Source: Mucilaginibacter phenanthrenivorans
GTDB lineage: Bacteria; Bacteroidota; Bacteroidia; Sphingobacteriales; Sphingobacteriaceae
Assembly: GCF_024721155.1 (NCBI RefSeq)
Contig: NZ_JAHVAP010000007.1
Location: 372,001 to 436,000 of the forward strand
Direction: 5' to 3'
DNA: 64,000 bases
This document shows positions 34,300 to 40,011 of this stretch, in pieces. Under the pieces are notes generated by a model. That model made no database searches, was not told the DNA's origin, and saw only the letters and a program-made list of their open reading frames with translations. Made by a program: the position numbers and the translations under genes. The stretch's first letter is position 1; each line of letters begins with the position of its first letter.

Positions 34300-34493
34300 C
34301 TTATCCAGAAAGACTGAGGGAAAAGGCCCTGTGAAGTCTTAGCAACCTGTATTTAGAGTAACGTCTAAAGTCATGAGTCCGGAGTCATAAAAAATTAAAG
34401 CGGCAACTTTAATTACGACTTACGATTACATACTCAAGACTATAGACTCGATAAAAGGTGCTAACTCCTGCTCCGCTTGCGGAGAAAGATAGG
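34300..34493 (+). promoter_or_regulatory. SAM-I (S-box) riboswitch aptamer with an enlarged loop
   Basis: The 5' half fits the S-box consensus: CTTATC (34300-34305, P1), AGA, GAGGGA, GGCCC, TGAAGTCTTAGCAACC. The 3' half has AGGTGCTAA (34456-34464), CTCC, a hairpin CTCCG/CGGAG, and GATAGG (34488-34493), which closes P1 with one wobble. AAGACT pairs with AGTCTT for P2, and ACCT (34345-34348) with AGGT (34456-34459). Between these last two lie 107 bases instead of the usual short loop. The insert folds on itself: TTTAGA/TCTAAA at 34352-34369, GAGTCCGGAGTC facing GACTATAGACTC (9 of 12 pairs), and a perfect 8-bp AATTAAAG/CTTTAATT core. No terminator with a T run follows. No coding gene lies downstream on this strand. 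Confidence 0.85.
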
Positions 34494-34652
34494 TTATCCC
34501 GCCCCTCCGGTCCTCTGATAAGTGATTAAGTAGTTTTATATCAAGTCGCGTGACCGAGAGGATAGGCTGGAGTCTGCAAAACCCCATACGGTAGTTCGAA
34601 TCTACCCGCGACGTCTAAATTTATCTGTAATCTTGAGTCTATAGTCCTGAGT
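34432..34652. repeat. Inverted GAGTC-word arms around riboswitch 3' half and tRNA
   Basis: ACTCAAGACTATAGACTC (34432-34449), inside the riboswitch loop, and the reverse complement of 34635-34652 match at 17 of 18 positions. The arms bracket the 3' half of the aptamer and the second tRNA-Cys gene. More GAGTC words lie at 34375-34386. The only difference is A/G, which would be a wobble pair in minus-strand RNA. Confidence 0.65.
34544..34614 (+). tRNA. Second tRNA-Cys (GCA), diverged
   Basis: A 71-nt cloverleaf, the same length as the tRNA-Cys at 21.9 kb. The anticodon loop is CTGCAAA (GCA at 34576-34578), the T loop TTCGAAT, the T stem GGTAG/CTACC perfect, and the discriminator U73. Three stem positions do not pair: A1-G72, A10-C25 and A29-C41. 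Against the other copy, pairs 6-67, 28-42, 49-65, 51-63 and 52-62 have changed on both sides with pairing kept, which argues for selection on structure. The upstream TAGTTTTA (34531-34538) is an imperfect -7 box with no TTG, so transcription may come from the riboswitch promoter. No CCA is encoded. Confidence 0.75.
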
Positions 34653-34693
34653 CGCTCTTCAATACTCCAGGCTTGCAATTATTGATTTGACCC

Positions 34694-35539
34694 TTATAAA
34701 TAAGATAATCCTTCCAGCTTGGATGGGTTGTAGTTATAGGGATTAAAGCCATCTTCAGCCAATTCGCAGCTAACCAGCATTGACGTAAAGCTAACATTGC
34801 CAAAAATATTGGCGATGGCGGTGTCGGCTGCATCCCGGCCCGATGCTATTTTTATCAGCCCATTCAGCGGTACCAGTCCTGTTGCATCAAACAAGATCCA
34901 TTCATTGCCCAGGTAAGCTTCAAAACAGGCGTGGAAATCAGCAGGTTTCAGTTCATAGGCATAGCCGGTAAAATAGCGCGCCGGGATAGTGAGTGCACGG
35001 CACAAAGCAATTCCCAGATGTGCAAAATCGCGGCAAACGCCAAGCTGCTGGGTAACCGTATCATAAGCTGAGGTTTGTGCATTAGTTGATCCGCTCAGGT
35101 ATTGCACATTTTTGTTGATCCATTCTGTTAATGCTAAAACCTTCTGAAAAGGATTGTCAATATGACCGAAAAGGTTATTTGCTAAACGATAAAGCTTGTC
35201 GCTTTGGCAATAACGGCTGGGGTATAGGTAGGGTAAAATGGAGTTATCCATTTGCGCAATCGGGATTTCAACCAGGTTGCTGTAATCCTTAACCTCGCAA
35301 TAATTATCAATTGTAGCCTTGTAGATTACTTTTATGTTGCTATTTTCTGCTATTTCGAACCGAAAAACACGATTATCATTGCCAACTGATATCAATTCCT
35401 CTACCTTAATATAAGGATCGATCACAAACTCCTCGCTGATAACCGTCTGTCTTGGCGTTCGCAGCGCATGGATATTTAATATCAAAGTACCCGCCGAAGC
35501 AGCCGTATATTCCATTTCAGTGTGTACGTTGAATTTCAT
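34694..35539 (-). CDS. Transglutaminase-like cysteine protease
   Basis: A 281-residue soluble protein of the transglutaminase-like superfamily. An N-terminal beta domain (about 1-110) is followed by the papain-like core. The triad is visible: Cys169 in LGVCRDFAHL, His203 in DFHACFEAYL and Asp218 in WILFDATG. Such bacterial proteins are mostly amidases or peptidases rather than crosslinkers. It lies 122 bases downstream of an Anbu gene on the same strand. Anbu is repeatedly found with this type of transglutaminase and with ATP-grasp and alpha-E proteins in a predicted peptide-tagging cluster; the latter two are not in the window. Confidence 0.85.
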   Translation of the reverse strand: MKFNVHTEMEYTAASAGTLILNIHALRTPRQTVISEEFVIDPYIKVEELISVGNDNRVFRFEIAENSNIKVIYKATIDNYCEVKDYSNLVEIPIAQMDNSILPYLYPSRYCQSDKLYRLANNLFGHIDNPFQKVLALTEWINKNVQYLSGSTNAQTSAYDTVTQQLGVCRDFAHLGIALCRALTIPARYFTGYAYELKPADFHACFEAYLGNEWILFDATGLVPLNGLIKIASGRDAADTAIANIFGNVSFTSMLVSCELAEDGFNPYNYNPSKLEGLSYL

Positions 35540-35565
35540 TTTTCTTAGTTATAAATATTGTAGGC

Positions 35566-35650
35566 GTTATAAGCGTTGTAAGGGTTTTCAGTGGCTAGGG
35601 AGAGGAAATTGTTATAGATTATTGCTTTCAACTTCTACAACACTTACAAC
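35566..35650. repeat. Inverted GTTGTAAG-word arms between Anbu and transglutaminase genes
   Basis: GTTATAAGCGTTGTAA (35566-35581) faces CTACAACACTTACAAC (35635-35650). In minus-strand RNA, the sense strand of both genes, all 16 positions pair if three G-U wobbles are allowed; in plus-strand RNA three would be A-C mismatches. The loop is 53 bases. Confidence 0.55.
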
Positions 35651-35661
35651 TTTTCCCCAAC

Positions 35662-36381
35662 TCAATCAACCTTATCAAAAGCTTTATCCATCCAGCCTTC
35701 GGATATATTTTCGAGAGCAGTTTTTAGCTCTTCGGCCCATTGAACTGAGATATATTCCAGGTCCTTTTTTTCGTACCTGTTTTCGATGATATGAAAGCTA
35801 TCCTTTTTGTAGATCGCTACATCTATCGGGAAGTCGACGTTGTTCGAACTTACCCTGGTCGAGTCAAATGAAAGAAAGCCGGTTTTAAGCGAAAGCTTTA
35901 AACTCGAATTTTCATCGAGAATCCTGTTCAAAATCGCCTTGCCATGACCAGAGTTACCGATGATAACATAAGGCGCTCCCTGCCCAAGTTCTACCCAATT
36001 GCCTTCCGGGTATAATAAAAACAGCTTGTGTTCTTCATCTCCAGAAAGCTGGCCGCCAATTATGGTGTTCAAATCAAATTTAAAACCGGCTTTTTCAAGC
36101 GCCGCTTTGTCTTCATTGGCAACACGTTTAACCTGTTCTCCAAATGCGTTAACTGCCTTGTACAGTTTATTGAACTCGGTGGTTTCCATCAGTTCATTAA
36201 AATAAACCAGCGCCTTATCTCTTACTGACCGTAAACCACTCGTCATAATGAAAAGTGAAAATTTATCCTTTTGTTCTATAGTGATCTTCTTTTTTATGGT
36301 AGTATCAGTTCCTGAAGTTATACGCGTGTCTGCAATGGCCAGCAGGCCTTCTTTTACCTTAATTCCTAAGCAATAAGTCAT
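35662..36381 (-). CDS. Anbu-type proteasome-like peptidase (Ntn hydrolase)
   Basis: A 239-residue protein of the Anbu family, the bacterial relative of proteasome beta subunits. It starts MTYCLGIKVKEGLLAIADTR, with no propeptide; after Met removal Thr2 would be the N-terminal nucleophile. IADTRIT corresponds to the Asp/Arg region, and SLFIMTSGLRSVRD and LNTIIGGQLSGDEEHKLFLLYPEG are family-typical strands. No membrane segment or signal peptide. Anbu forms ring or spiral assemblies, and its natural substrate is not established. The gene order Anbu-transglutaminase agrees with the known association and supports the call. The gene starts about 70 bases from the end of the YdcF-like gene. Confidence 0.85.
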   Translation of the reverse strand: MTYCLGIKVKEGLLAIADTRITSGTDTTIKKKITIEQKDKFSLFIMTSGLRSVRDKALVYFNELMETTEFNKLYKAVNAFGEQVKRVANEDKAALEKAGFKFDLNTIIGGQLSGDEEHKLFLLYPEGNWVELGQGAPYVIIGNSGHGKAILNRILDENSSLKLSLKTGFLSFDSTRVSSNNVDFPIDVAIYKKDSFHIIENRYEKKDLEYISVQWAEELKTALENISEGWMDKAFDKVD

Positions 36382-36454
36382 TTCGTAATATATGGATGAG
36401 CAATAATTTTAACTGGCCAAATTACTTAAATAAGAGGTAATAAGGTGTAAGGAA

Positions 36455-37207
36455 TTATTTAAAATAATTAACAATGTTACCAACCAGCTCTTTAATGTAA
36501 AAATTCCACCCGCCAAGTATTCCTGCATCGGGCATCAACTGATCAAAAGAAAGTTCAGGATCCGCCACCATATAATTGCAAGGGTAGGGGATAATGTCCA
36601 CTTTTTCCTTCCTAAAGATGCCAACCGCCCGGCGCATATGGAATGCCGACGTTACTAGTAAATAAGGTGGTTGCAGACGCTTTTGAGCTAAAATGGTTTT
36701 TGAGAAAGCTGCATTTTCTAATGTGTTACGGCTTTGGCTTTCAACAACTATACAGCTATCCGGTACTTTCAATAATTCAAGCTGTGTTTTTACCCAAGTA
36801 CCTTCCCTAAAGTTGCCAGGTACCAAATTGCCGTTGCCACCGGAAACCAATAAATGCGTCACTTTTCCAGTACTCAACAATTTCAGTCCTTGTATAAACC
36901 TGTCAGCCGAGCCATTAAAACGGCCTTCGCCTTTTGCATCTGGTCCGCTAAATCCGCCAAGAATTATCGCACAACTGTAGCTGCCTGATTGTTTTAGCGG
37001 TACCGGTTTAATATCCCAACGGCTTGCAAACAGGTTAAATAAAAACGGATTAGAGAATAATAGCAGTATTACTCCTGATGTAACAAAAAAAGGGCATTGA
37101 AGACGTGGTTTCCATATCCTTGCAATAAATGCGGCTATTATAAATATTACTACCCATGTGAAAGGTAAAATAAAGATTAATAGCACCTTCGAAAAGAAAA
37201 AAAACAT
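36455..37207 (-). CDS. YdcF/ElyC-family membrane protein (DUF218)
   Basis: A 250-residue envelope protein. Two N-terminal membrane segments (about 4-28 and 36-58) are followed by a DUF218 domain. The marks are CAIILGGFSG, ADRFIQGLKLL, HLLVSGGNG, VESQSRNTLENA and LLVTSAFHMRRAVGIF. ElyC and SanA of this family affect envelope polysaccharide or lipid-carrier metabolism, but the biochemical reaction is not established. The domain should face the periplasm after the second segment. It probably stands alone or is the first gene of the run leading into Anbu. Confidence 0.85.
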   Translation of the reverse strand: MFFFFSKVLLIFILPFTWVVIFIIAAFIARIWKPRLQCPFFVTSGVILLLFSNPFLFNLFASRWDIKPVPLKQSGSYSCAIILGGFSGPDAKGEGRFNGSADRFIQGLKLLSTGKVTHLLVSGGNGNLVPGNFREGTWVKTQLELLKVPDSCIVVESQSRNTLENAAFSKTILAQKRLQPPYLLVTSAFHMRRAVGIFRKEKVDIIPYPCNYMVADPELSFDQLMPDAGILGGWNFYIKELVGNIVNYFK

Positions 37208-37276
37208 AGCCCGGTTAATTTGTTATAAAAATAAACTTTTTGATGGTTTATACCAGACGGTATCCTAAAAACAAAA

Positions 37277-37306
37277 AAAGCAAACCAGGCTGACCCAATT
37301 TGCTTT
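37277..37306 (-). terminator. Terminator of the 29-residue-repeat protein gene
   Basis: AAAGCAAA (37277-37284) pairs with TTTGCTTT (37299-37306). On the minus strand the hairpin is followed by a T-rich run, 24 bases after the stop at 37330. Confidence 0.6.
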
Positions 37307-37329
37307 AGCTATATAAGTAAAGGAGAAAA

Positions 37330-38499
37330 TTAAAACCCGCTGTCTCTTAATTTAATGTAATCGTCAAGTGTTTTAACGCTATCGGGGTTTTTGCTTTTTA
37401 CTTTTTGCATGTAGGCTAAATTAACACCATGATCGCGCAGTTCCTGGGCTTTGTCCAATGTCAAATCTTTAAATCCCATTTTTTGAACACCGCGAATAAA
37501 ATCCGCGTTTACGCCGTGATCACGCAGTTCCTGCGCCTTTTCGAGTGATAAGTCAGCGTATCCAAGCTTTTTTAAATTATCAATAAATTGGGGATTAACG
37601 CCATGATCTCTTAATTCCTGTGCTTTATCAAGGGTTAGCTTACCGTACCCCATTTTTTGAATGCTGCTGATGAACGCCGGGTTAACACCGTGGTCCCTCA
37701 AATCAAGCGCTTTATCTAATGAAATATCCTTATATCCCAATGCTGTAAATTGGCTGATGAATTCAGGACTTACGCCATGGTCGCGCAATTCAAGCACCTT
37801 ATCTAGTGGTATGTTTTTAAAGCCAGCTTGATGAAAGCCATTTACAAATTTGGCGCTCACACCATGTTCGCGTAACTCAACTATTTTGTCTATTGTTTGG
37901 TGCCCGTAGCCTTCAGTTTTAAACAGGTCGAAATACTCAGCTAATTTTTTGCGGCTCAAATCCTGTTCGGCAAGGTCTTTAAACTGATCGCTGGTGATTG
38001 TTGCATAACCATTTTCCTTCAGGTAATCAAAATAGCCTTTGTTGATATCTGTGAAAAATACGTTCATCATCAATTCGTTATCAAGGCCTTTAAAACCACG
38101 TTGGGCCAGGTAGGCTTTAAATTGCGCATTTTCCTCAAATTGGTAAGTGCCATGTCCAAAGCGGCCCTGGAAGACACCTTTAAAAGATGCTTTGCCGGCT
38201 TCCCGGTTTAATACAAATTCAGAAATTTTATCGGTTGGAAGTGGGCCTAACTCCGATGCCGGGATATTGCGACCCAAGCCCCAGTGCAGCCCATAAAACT
38301 GAATGTTTACCTGGTCGGCATCGATTACTGCATCCCAGGTGCCGGGAGAGCGTTTGTCGTCAAATGTCCAGCTGTCGTCATCGTTATTAACCGGTGGTTT
38401 GGCGACTTTTATTTTTTGCTTCTGTTGAGAAAATACGCTGCCGGAAAATGCTGTTAGTAAAGCAATCGCTGACAAGCAGGTAATTAATATCTTTTTCAT
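37330..38499 (-). CDS. Secreted protein with six 29-residue LRDHGV repeats
   Basis: From the ATG at 38499 (MKKILITC), 14 bases after the previous gene's stop, the product has 389 residues with a signal peptide ending near VFSQQ. An N-terminal globular domain (about 40-180: WTFDDKRSPGTWDAVI, FVLNREAGKASFKG, FGHGTYQFEE) precedes six tandem repeats of exactly 29 residues. Each reads DKAxELRDHGVNPxFI followed by a GYxxLSL turn, so two short helices per unit are likely. The sequence shares both parts with the gene just upstream, so the pair arose by duplication. Such repeats occur in Bacteroidota and Acidobacteria proteins linked to BlaR1-type M56 peptidases, but no such peptidase is here. Function unknown. 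Confidence 0.72.
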   Translation of the reverse strand: MKKILITCLSAIALLTAFSGSVFSQQKQKIKVAKPPVNNDDDSWTFDDKRSPGTWDAVIDADQVNIQFYGLHWGLGRNIPASELGPLPTDKISEFVLNREAGKASFKGVFQGRFGHGTYQFEENAQFKAYLAQRGFKGLDNELMMNVFFTDINKGYFDYLKENGYATITSDQFKDLAEQDLSRKKLAEYFDLFKTEGYGHQTIDKIVELREHGVSAKFVNGFHQAGFKNIPLDKVLELRDHGVSPEFISQFTALGYKDISLDKALDLRDHGVNPAFISSIQKMGYGKLTLDKAQELRDHGVNPQFIDNLKKLGYADLSLEKAQELRDHGVNADFIRGVQKMGFKDLTLDKAQELRDHGVNLAYMQKVKSKNPDSVKTLDDYIKLRDSGF

Positions 38500-38512
38500 T
38501 ACGATAAGTGAT

Positions 38513-39745
38513 TTAGTTGTTTTGGGCAAACGTGTTTTTTAACTGGATGTATTTTCTTAGATTGTCGGACTTAAAGCCTTTTTGCTGCATCTCAGCGACG
38601 TATTCGGGAGTTACACCTGTTGATTTTAAAGCAGGTAATTCATTTAATGGGATGTCAGTAAATCCAAGCTTTTTAAATCCGTTGATATATTCAGGAGTTA
38701 TATTTAAAGATTTTAAAGGTACAAGAGTATGTGCCGGAATATCTTTATAACCCAGATCTGTAAAGCCTTTCACAAATTCGGGTGTGATACGTAATGATTT
38801 AAAGGTAACCAGTTCGTTGGGCGGGATATTCTTATAACCGATAGCATCGAACCCCTTTATAAATTCACCATCAACTCTTTGTGATTTCAAAGCTACCAGC
38901 GTATGTAATGGAATGTCGTTATATCCATATTGTGAGAAGCTTTTTATATAGTCGGGGGTAATTCTCATTGATTTCATTGCGATAAGTTGGTTGGCAGGAA
39001 TGCTGTCATAACCAACGCTCTTAAAGGAATGAATATATTCTTCAGTGATTTTGAGTGAACACATAGCAATCAAACGGTTCCTTGAAATATCGCTGTAACC
39101 ATTTCTCTGTAACATTTCTACATAGTTTTTTTTAAGATCGACTATAAAATAAGTGAACAGATCCTTACCATCATCACCATCAATGTTGTGGGCTTTAATA
39201 AAGTCGTTAAACGAGTTATCGGCGGTGAATTTATAATGGCCGTAACCTTCGTTACCTTCAAACTTACCGATGAACAACATTATTCCTGCTTCTCTTTTCA
39301 GGCTAAACTCGCCTTTATCGGTTTTTGGCAGATTAGGGAAATCGCTCAACAAAAAGTCCGAGCTGCTCGACCAATCGTGGTCCTCATCTGGAATGGCGCT
39401 CCTGAACTCGATCCTTATCTTATCGTTATGAATGGTTGCAAACCAACTGCCTTCTGAGCGGTCGGGAGTAGAAATGTTCACGTCTACATCTGCATCAACG
39501 TTCACATCCACAACTGGGTTAACATTCACCACAGGATTGGGGTTTACGTTAACTAGAGGATTCGCCACCGGATTAGCATTTACCTTAATAACAGGGTTTA
39601 CCATCGGGTTAACATTAACATTTACCACAGGGTTCGGACTTACAACAATTGCCTGTGCTATAACCGCCGGACTGGTAAATAAACACGCCACAAAGCCAAG
39701 TATCGGCAGCAGGCGAAGAATACTAGTTTTGTTTAAATATTTCAT
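38513..39745 (-). CDS. Secreted protein with Asn-Pro-Val tract and 29-residue repeats
   Basis: The ATG at 39745 (MKYLNKTSILRLL) gives 410 residues with a signal peptide ending near VIAQA. Next is a low-complexity stretch of about 60 residues built from NPVVNVN/NPVANP words that passes into DVDADVDVN. It is followed by the same globular domain as in the downstream paralogue (GSWFATI, FSLKREAG, YGHYKFTA) and six 29-residue repeats of the form LxxLKSLRITPEFI followed by a GYxxIP turn. The Asn/Asp-rich tract might bind calcium or act as a spacer. Divergent from a permease gene; the gap of about 260 bases should hold both promoters. Function unknown. Confidence 0.72.
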   Translation of the reverse strand: MKYLNKTSILRLLPILGFVACLFTSPAVIAQAIVVSPNPVVNVNVNPMVNPVIKVNANPVANPLVNVNPNPVVNVNPVVDVNVDADVDVNISTPDRSEGSWFATIHNDKIRIEFRSAIPDEDHDWSSSSDFLLSDFPNLPKTDKGEFSLKREAGIMLFIGKFEGNEGYGHYKFTADNSFNDFIKAHNIDGDDGKDLFTYFIVDLKKNYVEMLQRNGYSDISRNRLIAMCSLKITEEYIHSFKSVGYDSIPANQLIAMKSMRITPDYIKSFSQYGYNDIPLHTLVALKSQRVDGEFIKGFDAIGYKNIPPNELVTFKSLRITPEFVKGFTDLGYKDIPAHTLVPLKSLNITPEYINGFKKLGFTDIPLNELPALKSTGVTPEYVAEMQQKGFKSDNLRKYIQLKNTFAQNN

Positions 39746-40011
39746 ATTGTTGGTTGTATTTGAATGACTGTTATGCCCTAAAGACTTCTGGTAAAATAAA
39801 AGGTTACAGACATTTTGAGGTTTGTACGCAAATTTCTTTTGAGCCCGCATATTCCTGTTGATTAAGGAGAATTATCACTGTCCGCCATCGGACGATTACT
39901 ATGCTATTAACGTACGTGTATTTTAAATGTGTATGTTTTAAGTAATTGATAGTCAATTAATTATAAAATCGGCATAATCTTAGCGGGACGATTTGCCTAA
40001 ATCCTGTGGTT

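Noticed and set aside
34544..34614. Simple tRNA pseudogene
   Set aside because: Three mismatches suggested decay, but five compensatory pair changes and an intact anticodon loop, T arm and U73 argue against it; kept as a tRNA with reduced confidence.
37400..39100. CRISPR-like periodic DNA
   Set aside because: The 87-base period comes from coding for 29-residue protein repeats; units are contiguous with no unique spacers.
40006..40011. GTG start for permease 1
   Set aside because: The ATG two codons later gives MIKNYL, the N-terminus typical of this family and like the other two copies.
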